64,000 bases of DNA, taken from contig NC_065575.1 of assembly GCF_937616625.2 (NCBI RefSeq), positions 6,269,501 to 6,333,500 of the forward strand, written 5' to 3'. This DNA is from Mercurialis annua. Taxonomy: Eukaryota; Streptophyta; Magnoliopsida; Malpighiales; Euphorbiaceae. Within the stretch, counting starts at the first letter, position 1. Every line of letters starts with the position of its first letter. A program made the translations under genes and the position numbers. Below, piece after piece: positions 1 to 11,394 of this stretch. The notes beneath the pieces were generated by a model that did not search any database, had not been told where the DNA came from, and was given only the letters and a program-made list of their open reading frames with translations.

Positions 1-321
1 TACCGGGAAGTTGAGTTGAGTGGGAGACAAGGTATTGTGGAGGAAACTCTGAGGCACGGTGGTTCCTGGGGTTGATAAGTGGGTGTGACTTGCATCTGAA
101 GCAAAAGGGTTCGCCCTTGGATAGTTTTCCAACCCATATAAAGGCACAAATCCAGCTCCACTGCCGGAGGCCCTGGATCCTCCCACCTGAGCATTCGCCG
201 GAGGAGTTAAGCCAGTGATCACAGAGGTCCGACCACTAGCAGAGACTCCACCAACCAAGTTAGTATCGGTAACCGTAGTTCCCAGAGGATCTACCCTGTC
301 CAAAACAGGATCATCAGCCAT
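1..321 (-). CDS. LTR-retrotransposon gag N-terminus (partial, runs off left edge)
   Basis: Reading the minus strand from an ATG at 321-319, the frame stays open for 107 codons to the window edge with no stop. The peptide starts MADDPVLDRVDPLGTTV and is rich in Gly, Ser, Thr and Pro, as gag N-termini often are. It lies just inside a primer-binding-like site (391-407) and an LTR (411-1168), the order expected for LTR, PBS, gag. The protein would form the retrotransposon's cytoplasmic particle. Intactness of the rest of the element cannot be judged. Lineage is probably Ty3/gypsy, inferred from the PBS-like sequence and LTR style. Confidence 0.7.
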   Translation of the reverse strand, partial: MADDPVLDRVDPLGTTVTDTNLVGGVSASGRTSVITGLTPPANAQVGGSRASGSGAGFVPLYGLENYPRANPFASDASHTHLSTPGTTVPQSFLHNTLSPTQLNFPV

Positions 322-390
322 TGTTTCTTGTCAAGATCTGATCAGCAACGTCAAGAGAACCAGAGTAGAACAGGGGAATACAAAACGGAT

Positions 391-407
391 TCCCACAGAC
401 GGCGCCA
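391..407 (-). other. primer-binding-site-like sequence
   Basis: On the minus strand TGGCGCCGTCTGTGGGA follows the LTR end (ending TCATCA at 411) after two bases. It has the TGG start expected of a tRNA-primed PBS. The exact tRNA was not identified. Confidence 0.6.
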
Positions 408-410
408 AGT

Positions 411-1168
411 GATGAATCACCAAACAGGATCCGAGCTGTAACGACCTGCACACCACAAACAGACAGAGGTCAGAAAGAACTCCGGTGGGGGTCACCGGAC
501 GTTCACTCCGACGCTCAAGTAAGATTTGAGGTAAAGGAAGAAGAAGAAGAGAAAAGAGAGTGCTTAGAGTAGAGAAAAAGAAATTACCTAGGGTTTGTCC
601 TTAAACCCTCTATTTATAGTTAGGGTTTAAGGACAAACCTGCCTTGCTGGCAGGCTGTGAGCCCAGTGGTCCCAGAAATCAGTTACGCTGACGTGGTGGA
701 ATATCCCTGCGGGAGGCACGGGTTGTTAGGTGTGTCAGAGGGAACATTCCTCACGTACCTGTCAGAAAATCTTCTGTGGTCCCAGGATCTGGTACACGAG
801 TGAGCGTTCTTTGGACAGGAGCTCGGAGCCCGGATAACTTGGGAGTCAAGTTATCATGGTTCCCGTATCTGGGAGTAGCTCATATTTCGGACTAGGTGGT
901 CCAGTGTTTCGGGCTCAGGAGCTCGGAGTTCGGCTTAGGTCTAAGTCGAACATACTTCAGAGCTCGGGTAAGATTCTTGGTCCGACCTTATCAGTCATGA
1001 TTGTCTCGGATGATGTTTGAATTCCCATCGATCCGGTGACCCCCCAAGTCATGCGTTCTATGGTTTCAAGAAGGTCGGAAATTGTTACCAGGTCGGTGAA
1101 ATGCTTGACTTAGCGATGTTCGTTCCTGGCGAGGTTGCTTCGCCCCTACTAGATGTGCTACGTTATCA
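411..1168 (-). mobile_element. 5' LTR of a minus-strand retrotransposon
   Basis: On the minus strand the segment begins TGATAACG at 1168 and ends TCATCA at 411, giving TG...CA termini, with the PBS-like site and gag immediately inside. A TATA box (TATAAATA, plus 611-618) lies in a position that would start transcription around 580-590. At 758 bp the size is normal for a plant LTR. The other LTR is outside the window, so the boundary at 1168 is inferred from the TG/CA rule, not from comparing two LTRs. Confidence 0.65.
611..618 (-). promoter_or_regulatory. TATA box of the LTR promoter
   Basis: Minus-strand CTATAAATAGAGG, a strong plant TATA context, lies inside the LTR upstream of the gag frame. 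Confidence 0.6.
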
Positions 1169-1251
1169 GTAATTATGTTTACTTGAGTTGTGTTTTAATT
1201 TTTATGTAAAAATATTACGTTAATTAGAAAAGTCAATGACTTTTTTTTGCC

Positions 1252-1800
1252 ATGAATTGGAGTTTAATGATTTTATATAGAGAGAAAAAAACCAAGGACT
1301 GTAATGGAAATTTAGCCAAACATTTAAACGCAAACAGTTATGCGTTATTTATAACTAATTTTCCCTCACAGTTTATATCCTATGGATCAAGAAAACAAAA
1401 TCCAAGAAATTCCTCCACTCCACTTTTTCAATTTATATCCTATAATTCAAGAATACTTACCCAAGAAATTCACTAAGAATTGCCAGTTAATAAAAGAAAC
1501 AGATTTATATTGCAGAATTTGAATGAAGTCTTTGCATATTTCATGGAGCTAGTCTGATGAAGAAGACAACGACTACATCAATGAGGTTGAAGATAATGAT
1601 TCGAGTATTTCACCTCCCTTTTTGTCCATTTAATTTGATAGAAGAAATCTTCCATGATCAACTTTGTTTCTTTCTTCTTTTTCAAGAAATGATCCTCTGT
1701 CGATCCACAGGATGCTTTGGATGTTCCTCCAGCGGATGCGGAGGAAGACATTATTAAGACCATTAAATTGTATTGTAGTATAGGTGATGCAAGTTAGGGG
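1252..1800 (+). pseudogene. decayed copy of the tandem-exon gene family (remnant 1)
   Basis: Sequence at about 1295-1370 (a GGACTGTAATGGAAA block, then TTATAACTAATTTTCCCTC) matches the stretch upstream of gene A (7985-8055) and that upstream of gene B (around 25745-25790 on the minus strand). Around 1525-1605 an acidic stretch reading DEEDNDYINEVEDNDSS resembles the end of exon 1 of gene B (DEEDSEYVVEVEENDSG), but frame breaks precede it and no start remains. At about 1712-1790 a frame reading ADAEEDIIKTIKLYC resembles the C-terminus of genes A and B (ESKEDVAEAIRELCK). The mini-exons are not seen. It is a broken relic. Confidence 0.5.
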
Positions 1801-1890
1801 CGGAACTAGGCCAGGGCGAGCCCGTGCGGTCGCCCAACCTTGCTGGAGAGCCAGCAAGGACCGATGGCCTCTACCAGTTCCGTCCCTCTA
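1797..1890. repeat. small GC-rich inverted-repeat element
   Basis: About 95 bp bounded by AGGGGCGGAACTAG and CCAGTTCCGTCCCT, roughly inverted copies, with an inner hairpin (CCTTGCTGG / CCAGCAAGG). Its ends resemble those of the element at 12479-12733 (TGGCGGAACCA / TGGTTCCGCCA). Probably a short non-autonomous foldback element. Confidence 0.45.
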
Positions 1891-2106
1891 TTTTCCAATT
1901 TTTTTTCTAATTTTTTCTTATATTTTTGTCCAAATGAGTAGTTTAACCTCAACTTAAAACCATAAGCATTGACCTAGATAGTTTTCTTGAATTGGGTTCC
2001 GTATCTTCGTTCAAAATAATTTCTTAAAATTGAAAAAAGTTAATTAATCACGGCTTTCAGGTTTCTTTTTATTAAATTAAATGAAAAAAGAGAGGAGATA
2101 GTGTAC

Positions 2107-2242
2107 CTAAATCATCATCATTAACCTCCTCCACATAGTCACTAACTTATTGATCAAAGGTTTCATCAGAACTAGAGAAGTAAATAACATCCTCATTCAA
2201 ATTTTATAATCTAAATGCATTTCTTTTATTTATCGGTAACAT
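2107..2242 (-). pseudogene. broken exon 1 of the tandem-exon gene family (remnant 2)
   Basis: Minus-strand ATG at 2242-2240 opens MLPINKRNAFRL, clearly related to exon 1 of gene B (MLPINKRHKFG) and gene A (MLPICKRNEF). The segment up to a GTACAC donor-like site is 136 nt, exactly the length of exon 1 in gene B, and ends in the same phase. Two in-frame stops (after RL and after FDQ) show it is dead. No mini-exon array follows at lower coordinates. Confidence 0.7.
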
Positions 2243-2382
2243 CTTACCTTTTGTTTTCTTTGATAGAAAACAAACTGAAATCAGAGTGACTTAATTCATG
2301 CATCAGTTAAAAATAATGGATACTGTGAAGGCGGATTTTATGGAAATGTAATATTTTGAAAAAGTTGTAAAGTATTAATATA

Positions 2383-2757
2383 GGCAAAAGGTACAAAAAA
2401 TCCTCGTAGTTTTTACAAAAGTACAGATCAACCTTTTTACTTTTTTGGGTATAATTAAGCCCTCTTTGTTTTTTTAAATAGAACAAATAACCCCTTTCGT
2501 CCAACACTATTAAAAACACTCGTTAATGACAAACATGTCTCTCATAAATCATATAGGAAAAAAGTTCAAAAATAATTTTAATGTTAAAAATATTTACCGA
2601 AAATTTGAGGGGGTAAGTGTACCAAAAGTAAACTAAAAGAGTTTATTTGTTCGATTTTAAAACAACGAGGGTTTAATTGTTCAATTTTTAAAATACGAGG
2701 ATTTAATTGTGTCTAAAAAGTAAAAAGAAAGTCGAGGTTTTTTTTGTACCTTCTGCC
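2383..2757. mobile_element. MITE with GGCAAAAGGTAC-type terminal inverted repeats
   Basis: Ends are GGCAAAAGGTACAAAAAATC and its imperfect inverse (minus strand GGCAGAAGGTACAAAAAAAA). Flanking 9-mers ATTAATATA and ATCAATATA differ at one base, consistent with an old 9-bp target duplication of Mutator type. The 375-bp AT-rich interior has no reading frame. Confidence 0.6.
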
Positions 2758-2817
2758 ATCAATATAGATTTAATAGTGTCAAACTTTGATGGATATTTAA
2801 ATTGTGTATTATAGGTG

Positions 2818-2885
2818 CTGCAAGCTACGAAGCCTGAAAGTGAGGAGGATATAACAAAGACAATAAGACACGGGTGCAGATCGAT
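2818..2885 (+). pseudogene. C-terminal exon scrap of the tandem-exon family
   Basis: A frame reading KPESEEDITKTIRHGC resembles the last residues of gene A (PESKEDVAEAIRELCK). It lies about 60 bp beyond the MITE at 2383-2757 and is in the opposite orientation to remnant 2. The similarity is short, so the call is tentative. Confidence 0.35.
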
Positions 2886-2970
2886 CATAGTGAAGAGTAC
2901 AATAAAGACAATAACTTTGGTTGAGGTAGAGAAAACTGTTTTATTAGGTTTTTAAATTGATATAAAAAAA

Positions 2971-3833
2971 GTGGACTACTATTTACCGCCCCAAATTACT
3001 ACCCACCGCCCAACTTTTTACCAAAATACCCCTAAGCCATTTTCAGTTTTTTTTTTAAAATACTCAATTCTCTCAATTCAATTAAAAACCCAACGAATAT
3101 CCGAGTGAATTTACAATAAAAATGTCAAAATCGACTAAAAGTAAAAGACGGAACTTCCGGTAAATAATGGTTTTTATTTATTTAATTTTTAAAATTTTTA
3201 AATTTTTTTTTATTTTTTTTAAAGGCCATCGCCTGGCGATGGCGATGGACCTGTGCACCATCGCCTGGCGATGGCGATGGTGCACTGGGACAATCGTCCC
3301 TCGGGGACGATTGTCCCAGTGGACCATCGTCCTCGGGGACGATTGTCCCAGTGGACCATCGTCCTCGGGGGACGATTGTCCCAGTGGACAATCGTCCCAG
3401 GAAGACGATGGTCCCAGTGGACCATCGCCAGAAGATGACGATGGTCCACTGGGACCATCGTCCCTCATGGACAATGGTCCACTGGAACAATCGTCCCTCG
3501 GGGACGATTGTCCCTGTGCACCATCGCCATCTCCAGGCGATGGTGCACAGGGCCATCGCCATCGCCGGACGATGGCCCTTAAAAAAATAAATTTTTTTTT
3601 TATTAAAACAGTTAAAAACGAAAAAAATTAATTACCGAAGGTTTCGGTCTTTTATTTTTCGTTGGTTGCGACATAAATCGGCTCCGGTTATCGTCGGGAT
3701 TTTAGGTTGAGTTTGAGAGATTTTTGAGTTGAGAGGATTTTTGTTTTTTTGTTTTTGAATTGAAATTATGTTAGGGGCATTTCAGTCAAAACTTGGGCGG
3801 TGGGTAGTAATTTGGGGCGGCGAATAGTAAACC
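2971..3833. mobile_element. foldback element with GC-rich palindromic core
   Basis: Inverted arms of about 58 bp carry CCGCCCCAAATTACTACCCA on both strands (left near 2986-3005, right near 3803-3825) followed by CCGCCCAA and an ACCCCTAA/GCCCCTAA block. Between the AT-rich arms lies a 360-bp GC-rich palindrome. No coding frame explains it; the several overlapping open frames here are by-products of the repeat. The right end of a remnant at 25850-26225 matches this element. Confidence 0.75.
3222..3582. repeat. 360-bp GC-rich palindrome built of CGATGG / GACGATTGTCCC units
   Basis: The outer ends are GGCCATCGCC and GGACGATGGCC. Inner pairs include GTGCACCATCGCC with GGCGATGGTGCAC, and GGGACAATCGTCCC with GGGACGATTGTCCC, the latter recurring along the block. 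The whole stretch could fold into one long hairpin. Composition is sharply GC-rich against AT-rich surroundings. Confidence 0.85.
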
Positions 3834-6800
3834 CCTAAAAAATTGCCTGGTTAATTCTTTTCATGTTTGTATAAAGTTTCGTATTAGAATTTGCTAAAAC
3901 TTTTCAGGATTGTTAAAATTAAACTAAATGCACAAAGTATACATCAAAAATATATGAAAAAATGTATCAAAACTAATTTAAATATCGAGAAATGTGTTTA
4001 GCTTAATGCCATATAATAATGAGGAAACTTCAACTGGGCTCTAAGTCAAATCATTTAAATAGCTCATAAGCATAGGTAGAATCAAATATATAATCATCTT
4101 CAACTTCTCTATCTTGCTTGGCCTTGTCTTTTTCTATAACTTCACCTGCATATTCACAGCTCGTGAAATTCAATATGCTATCTCCGTCTATACATAAAAT
4201 TCAATCAAGCAACAAAACATAAATTAAATTTTTTATCACTATACATCATTAGATGCACGTAAATTGGCCTAATTAATCCAACATACTATTCCTAGATCAT
4301 CATCAAGCATTAAAATTGAAAAAAAAAACCCAGCTTAAAAGCAGTAAACCACATAAATTAACAACACCAATTTCAACAACACTAACTTATCAAATCAAAT
4401 CAGATCATACCTATAAGATATATATTCTCAACCATAACTTGGATAATTTAAGTGGGAAATTCTGACCTAAACTTGGTCTATAAATTTTTCATGCACCTAT
4501 CAATGAGGTGTTAGAAAATTTAACACAATTTTCTCTCTTTTTTCATTATTTTATCTTTCTTGTCATTTTTCTAACACCTCATTTGATAAGTTTATGAATT
4601 TTTTTATGGGCTGGTCTAAATAAAGATTTGAGAAAATTAAGATAAATATTCTATTTTTAAAAATAATATGATTTCCTAGCTTAATAAAGAAAAGATAAAA
4701 AAAATACCTCACTATTTTAATTGTTTTTATTTTTTTACTCTAACACCTATTTATATATAACTAGGTCGATGCCTGCGCGTTGCGCGGGTTTGATAATAAA
4801 ATCTAAAACAAATATATTTTCTTATAATATCTTATTTGATACATGAACAATAAAATAGTTAAATAATTTTTTTCATTATATAATCATATATAATTGTAAA
4901 GATAAAAACTCACATAGAATATGATTCATATATATATTTTTTTATTTGGTAGAAATAAAGTAGCCTTTAGGGCTAATACATGGTAGATTCGTGGACAAAT
5001 AAAATTGCAAACTTCCGCTTCTTTTCTTTTGCCAACTTGTGGGCATTCAGATTTGACTTCCTATTAATCCAGATAAAATGAGCTTCTTCGAAGGAGTTTT
5101 TGAATAGCCAAATATTTTGACAGATTTTTCAACCTATAGTTTGGGAGCAAATTCCCGAGTTTACGGATTGGGTTACTTTGATGGCATCTCCCTCAAAGAT
5201 TATATTTTTCACCAAACAAATAAAAAAATATAATTCGAACATGCTTTTTAACTATAAATTAACAATTTGCATGTATTTTGTTTTCTCTTACAATAACAAC
5301 ACATCAATTGAGCATAAATAATAAAAAAATCAACTATAAACAATTCTATCTTTGTGATATATAAATATATTTTGTCATTTGAAAAGATGAAACATATATA
5401 CCTTGTTTTTAGTGTCCAAGCGCATACATATATATAAGATAAGAAATTATATATATGAGATTTTGTTGATATTTCTCATTTATATATAGAAAAGTAGTCT
5501 TTTCATATTTCATAACTTACAAATATTAATAATATAAAAGACTTTTAAGATTTCATAATAAATGACTTTAAAAATTTATAATTAATTAAATTTATAACAA
5601 AATAAAAATAATAATTGATTTTAAAATTTATAACATTAATGATGTATAAAAAAACTCTTTAAATTTATAACTTTTTTTTTTATTTGGTTGATTAAATGTT
5701 AAGCTGTAAGGAATTTGATGGATTTTTTATTTGTTAAAAGTCTACATGGTTAGTTAATGAAGAGGGTTTCTGGGAAGGAGCATAGATTGGCATGATTAGT
5801 TCATGAAATTAAGTTGAGTTTGCAATGTTGGGATTGGAATGTAAGATGCCGAACTCCATGAAGAACAGATCCGAGGTCCTGTTCTTCCCTTAAAGAACAG
5901 GATCTGTTCTTCAAGAAAATGAAGAACAGAGTTCTTCAATTTTTTTAAAGTTTATTAGTTTTTTTTAATAAAATTTTAAAAATTAATTAATTGTTAGGAC
6001 TTATTTAAATTTTTTGAAAGTTAAAGGACTTATTTGTATTTTCCAAATAGAAAAAAAGTATAATGTAATCCTTCTATTTAGTTTTTTTTAATGTTTTCAT
6101 CTTTAAATTAATTAAATTATCAAATTTTTTAATTTTGGGATACAGATGAAACATAAAAAATGAAAATAGTGTACAATTTAATTTTTTCATAGGTCATTTT
6201 ATAAATGAAAAAAAAGTTACAAGGTTGGTGGTTTTTAAGTAATTAGGCCAAAAAATTAAGACGAAAGTTGTTTAATTTTTCTCTCGCGATGACGGCGTTG
6301 GTGGAGACGAATAAAGCTGATGATTGAATCACATACGTACTTTTACAAATTAAAAAATTTAAGAGTATCCCCAATGCAATGCTAAATTGTCATGCTTATG
6401 CTATAATTTAGTATTAAACTTTAAAATTAATCATCAACGCGGTGCTATAATCAATGCTAAATTTAGCATATGCTGTTAAATTTAACATCCATTGTAGCAT
6501 ATGCTAAACTTAAACAACCAATCAAAATTCATTGTTAATTATAATTGTTTACTATTTTTTTTGTATTATTTATCTTAAATTTTATACTCTTTTTGTTTAC
6601 GATTTTGATTAATTTAAAAAAAAAAAATTTAGACCACCCACCAACATATTAAATGAATTATAAAATAATTTATATTTATATAATCCATCAATTATCTTAA
6701 TAATTTTTTTTTAAAAAGATCTCATTATTATATCAATTGAAAAATAAAATTTATATTAAAATAATTTATAAAACATATAATTGAATTGTTTTTAAAAATA

Positions 6801-7980
6801 ATAAAAAAGTTGATATATTTACTATAGTAAATAATTTTAGCATTTTTTTAGCATTTTGTATTGAAGTTAAAAATTAAATTTTATGCTAAATATAATATTT
6901 TGTTATTTTTTCATGCTAAATTTAACATAAAAATAGCACGGCATTATGGATGCTCTTATCCACTTTTGGAAAATTAAAAGATTTAATTCGTATTTTTGCA
7001 AAAATGAAACGAGTATGTGCCCCATGTAATTACTTTCAGAAAGCACGTGTCTGGTATAATTTCCTCTTTTTTTCTGAAAAATTATAAAAAAAAAATACAA
7101 AAACGGCAAAAAATTACAAAAATACGTACTTTCTAAAAAATTACATTTGATACCTAAAAATATTACAAAAATACGAAATAACTTTTTACTTTTTACGTAT
7201 TATATTAGAGATGTATTGATAATATATTATATATGTATCAAACATGTATTAAAAATGTATTTTTATAGTGAAAAAAAGTACGTAAATTATGTAAAATTTT
7301 TTAAGTTTAGGTAAAAACGAATTTTTTTGACTAAGTAAGTATTTTTGTAAATCAAGTGATTTTTAGGGTAGTTTTTTAATTATCCTTTTTTTTAGTTTTG
7401 GATTGGGTCACTAAACCCAAAAATTAAAATGCAACTTAAAATTAGAAATTTAAAACCTAACATCCAGAATTCAAAATCCAAAGTAGAGATAAAAAAATGA
7501 GATAGTTAAAATTCGGAATTTGGGATAAAACAATCAAAATAAAAAAAAAAGCAAATTTGTTAGTTAGATTCGGTTTAATTTGATGTTTGAAGAAAACTAG
7601 ATTTTTCAATTCTATTCAATTTGAATATATTAAAAAATAATTTTTTGATTTGATTGATTCAGGTTGGTTTTGAAAAAATTAAAAAACTTCACTCTCGGTT
7701 AGGTTAAGTTTTTTTGGTTCGGTTCAGTTCAGTTTGTTTTGAAAAATTAAAAATAAATTATTCTGATCCGGTTTGACATGATAAATGAAAATTATATTTT
7801 GGTTTCTTTTAGTTAAAATAAAAATTTGATTCGGTTTTGATTTGTTTGGTTCAATTCAATTTTGAAAAATAATAGTTCGGTTATTTCGATTGGATTCAAT
7901 AAAAATTAAATAGTTTGAAAATGATTTTTTTAAAATAAAAATAAAATTTATAGAAAAGCAAAAGTGTAAAATTCAATCTA
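3834..7980. other. gene-free AT-rich intergenic stretch
   Basis: No supportable coding frame. At 4750-4790 a GC-rich hairpin motif (CCTGCGCGTTGCGCGGG) stands in AT-rich DNA, a type of dispersed plant repeat also suggested at 54895-54930. At 5850-5945 is a small hairpin of GAAGAACAG units. At about 6000-6246 is the right part of a hAT-type MITE ending AAGTAATTAGGCC. From 7560 to 7920 the sequence is a degenerate GGTTCGGTTT-type repeat. Confidence 0.6.
5850..5945. repeat. hairpin of GAAGAACAG units
   Basis: GAAGAACAG and CTGTTCTTC alternate (GAAGAACAGATCC, GTCCTGTTCTTCCC, AAGAACAGGATC, CTGTTCTTC, GAAGAACAGAGTTC). The same 9-mer builds the core of the larger element at 15566-15772, although the flanking arms are not recognisably the same. 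Confidence 0.6.
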
Positions 7981-8576
7981 TAAAATAAATGAGGGACTGC
8001 AATGGAAAATAGCCAAAAATTAAAACGCAGACCGTTACTTATAACTGATTTTCCCTCTCTTGTTAAAAGCATACGAATCAAGAATCGAAAACCAAGAAAG
8101 ATCATATCAGTGACAAAACATGTTGCCAATTTGTAAGAGGAACGAGTTTAGAATGAACAATCTGAATCAAGAAGCAAAGTTCTTCACGGAATCGGATTCA
8201 AAAACCTCAGACAGTGACTCCGATGAAGATAGTGGTAAGTAATTTAGTTTTACTAATTTTCTCAGTTTTGATTTGTTTTTTCAAAGGTTGCCTAGAATGT
8301 TAATCTTCTTGATGTTCTGCGCTGTGTTACATTTGTAAAATCTGGGCTATGAGTTTTTGAATTAAAAGAATTCTCGTCAAGGGTTGATCGGAGAAATTAG
8401 CTACTGCAGGTGTCCACTCAAAAACAAGAATGACTACAAGATCAATGGCAGAAACTTCAAAGAGAGGAATGACCAGGAGATCGCGACGTGGAAATGGGGG
8501 TAAATTTATACCAGGAATGATTATTTTGTTTCAAATTTTCAAGTTTTGATTCGTTTTTGCTTTTTTTCTTTTCAAG

Positions 8577-9071
8577 AACGTATACTGGAGCCAGAAACTT
8601 CAAGAAGAGGAATGATCACAGGTCGCAACGTAGAAATGGGGGTAAGTTTTCACCAGGAATGATTATTTTGTTTTAAATTTTCAAGTTTTGATTGGTTTTT
8701 GCTTTGTTTTTTTTCAAGAACGTATACTGGAGCCAGAAACTTTAAGAAGAAGAATGATTACGAGGTCGCAACATAGAAATGGGGGTAAGTTTTCACCAGG
8801 AATTATTATTTTGTTTCAAATTTTCAAGTTTTGATTGGTTTTTGCTTTGTTTTTTTCAAGAACGTACACTGCTGGAGCCAGAAACTTCAAGAAGAGGAAT
8901 TACAAGGTCACAATGTAGAAATGAGGGTAAGTTTTCACCAGGAATTATTATTTTGTTTCAAATTTTCAAATTTTGATTCGTTTTTTACTTTTCTTTTTTT
9001 TCAAGAACGTATACTGGAGGCAGAAACTTCAAGAAGAGGAATGATAAGGAGGTCGCAACGTAGAAATGGGG
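8577..9071 (+). repeat. array of four tandem mini-exon units (gene A)
   Basis: Four units start at 8577, 8719, 8861 and 9006 (spacing 142, 142 and 145 bp). Each is a 65-66-nt exon followed by a short intron of about 77-79 nt that is conserved between units (GTAAGT, then TTTCACCAGGAAT, then a T-rich tract and TTTCAAG). Units at 8719, 8861 and 9006 are 66 nt and preserve frame. Confidence 0.85.
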
Positions 9072-9353
9072 GTAAGTGTTTACCAGGAACGATTATTTTG
9101 TTTCAAATTTGCAATTTCTGATTCGTTTTTGCTTTTTTGTTTTCTCAGGATCTACTAAAAAAAAGAGAACTGGGGTGATACGCAGTGCTGTGGAAGTATC
9201 AGTGAGAAATTTGAAAGTCACGGTAACCGTTAAGCACTGTTACTACCGGCGGACGATATGGAGCAGAGTGCTCAAACTCCTAAACAAGTTTGATATAGGA
9301 GTGACAAGAATTAACGTAAAAACCAAGAAAAACAAATATTCTAAAGGGAAAAT

Positions 9354-10942
9354 CCGGGGTTTTTTCCCATTAAATTGCCACCTAAATATGTTATTCCCAA
9401 ATAGTGTCCCCTTATGGAATCCGCAAGTATTGAATCCGCAAGTCATACTTGCGGATTCAATGACCATCCCTTAATCACATGATTAAGGTTGATTAAGGGA
9501 TGGTTACCAATCATTGGGAGACAACTTTTGTCCCTCAATGATTGGTGTAATCATTAGGTTAATGATTGGGCAAATTATTTAAAAAAAATTAATTTCAATA
9601 AAAATTTATTTAAATATATATCTAATAATTGAAAAATAAAAAAAAATTAAAATTAAATATAAATTTTAATATTTGTAATAAATAAAAAAATTATTTTAAA
9701 ACTCAAAAATTTGTCAATTTTATCCTATTTTGCATTTTTATGTTTTAATTGTACTCTGAAATATTAAATTAACGTTTTTTTCATTTAATTTTTTTTTTAA
9801 AAAACATTCTCCACGTCTAGCATATATTAATTGTATGTTTTTAAAATTTATTTAAATTTAGTTAAATTAATTAAAAATTTAAATTAGTGTTAATTTGATT
9901 ATGGTTTTTAGTTAGTTTTTAAAAATAAAGGACTTATTTGAACTTTTTTGAATAAAAAAGAATTTAATTTCATCTTTAGACTTAGTTAATTGACAACACT
10001 TTTCAACGTCGGGGTGAAATTGATTTTTTTAAAGGTGAGGGGTTTTTGAGTGATTAGGCCTTTTAAAATTGTTTACAAATTTGGTACAAAATACAACAAA
10101 ACTAATCACGAAATCGGGCCGATTTTGAACCACCGTGATATTCTGCTCCACCGGGGGCGTTAAGAATTTGCCCACCATACCATTTCAGAAACGATATATT
10201 ATGTCGACATTACTAACAATAAATAATTATAACAATTATGACTTTCTAACATTTTTCTAAAAACATATAATTAACTTTAATTTTAACAATTACAGTTCTT
10301 TAATATTTTTTAAAAGTTAAATAAAATAGAAAAATTTATAACATTCTCCTAGATTTAACTAATCTCTAACATTTTATTAAAATACAATTAATTTTTATAA
10401 TTATACTAAATTCTTTAATTTATTACATTTTTCTAAATCATATTAGGTTTAAAAAATTTATCAGCAATTTTTATTTAATATCAATTTTAGCAATCATAAT
10501 ACCTACCATTTTACCAACATTAAATAAGAAATTAATATAATATAAAAATTAGTGTTGGTAAAATTATTAATTTATTTCAAATTTTAAAATAATATTATTT
10601 TTTTAATGTATTATAAATACTAAAATTTATGTTTAATTTTAATATTTTTTAATTTTCAATTATTAGGTAATATTAAAATGGATTTTTATTAATTTTTTTT
10701 TTAATAATTTAGGTTAATGATTGGGCATTGAATGCTCAATCATTAACCGAATGATTACACCAATCATTGGGAGACAAAAGTTGTCTCCCAATGATTGGCA
10801 ACCATCCCTTAATCCCTTAATCACCTGATTAAGGGATGGTCATTGAATCCGCAAGTATGACTTGCGGATTCGTTATGAATAATAAGGGGGCACCATTTGA
10901 GAATAACATATTTAGAGGGCAATTTAATGGGAAAAAACCCGG
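9354..10942. mobile_element. 1.59-kb non-autonomous transposon inserted in gene A
   Basis: Terminal inverted repeats begin CCGGGGTTTTTTCCCATTAA on the left and, on the minus strand at the right, CCGGGTTTTTTCCCATTAA. Similarity continues inward for a few hundred bases, including ATCCGCAAG and CAATCATTGGGAGACAA blocks. Host sequence AAAAT is duplicated on both sides (9349-9353 and 10943-10947). Removing the element and one AAAAT restores an uninterrupted gene A frame. The interior is AT-rich with no transposase and contains a hAT-MITE relic at 9702-10066. Superfamily is not certain. Confidence 0.85.
9702..10066. mobile_element. truncated hAT-type MITE nested in the 1.59-kb transposon
   Basis: From AAATTTGTCAATTTTATCC to GTGATTAGGCC the sequence follows the element at 62556-63005, but the left terminus is missing. 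Confidence 0.6.
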
Positions 10943-11394
10943 AAAATTTGTGGGACTGTTCTGGGACCTGCTATGCCGGAAAGCAAGGAAGACGTGGCAG
11001 AAGCAATTCGGGAGCTATGCAAGTAGATTTTTAGAAGTTGGTCATGATTTGATATAGTTTAGCTTGTTGCCTGTAGCAATAATTTCTGTAATTCTAGGCA
11101 TTACGATTTGATGTGGTTTTAGTTGGAAAATTTTTGGTTTCCAAAACTCAGGTAAATTCTCTCCTTTATGTCACTTTTGGTTCCAAAAATATATCTTCTG
11201 CTGAATTAGATTCTGAATCAGAAGCTGTTGAAATATGAAGGATTTGTCAATCATTATCCGGAAAAAAGGATTACATGTACATGTATACATTTTCTTCTTT
11301 TACATTTATATGCTCCACTCTCTCTTATAAAAAGAAACAATACTCTAAAAGTCTAAATTATCAAAGGAAAACTAGCTTATGAATGTTGATCAGT

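Larger units (their letters stand above)
8120..11026 (+). pseudogene. tandem-exon family member A, last exon split by a transposon
   Basis: Exons inferred from GT-AG borders: 8120-8234, 8410-8499, 8577-8641, 8719-8784, 8861-8926, 9006-9071 and 9149-9353 continued at 10948-11026. Exon 1 (MLPICKRNEF...DSDSDEDSG) is short and acidic. Exons 3-6 are near copies encoding ERILEPETSRRGMITRSQ-type peptides; exons 1, 2, 4, 5 and 6 all end in phase 1. The last exon encodes VEVSVRNLKVTVTVKHCYY and, beyond the inserted element, ESKEDVAEAIRELCK and TAG; this loosely resembles the ACT-like C-terminal fold of plant bHLH proteins, but no bHLH region is seen. Exon 3 is 65 nt rather than 66, a frameshift if included. 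The transposon at 9354-10942 interrupts the frame, which is otherwise continuous across the site. Function unknown. Confidence 0.65.

Noticed and set aside
3167..3631. 154-codon open frame and five overlapping ones
   Set aside because: All are by-products of a palindromic GC-rich repeat and encode only the repeat.
10836..11057. Independent 73-codon gene
   Set aside because: It begins in the terminal repeat of the transposon and continues in the wrong frame through the tail of gene A.
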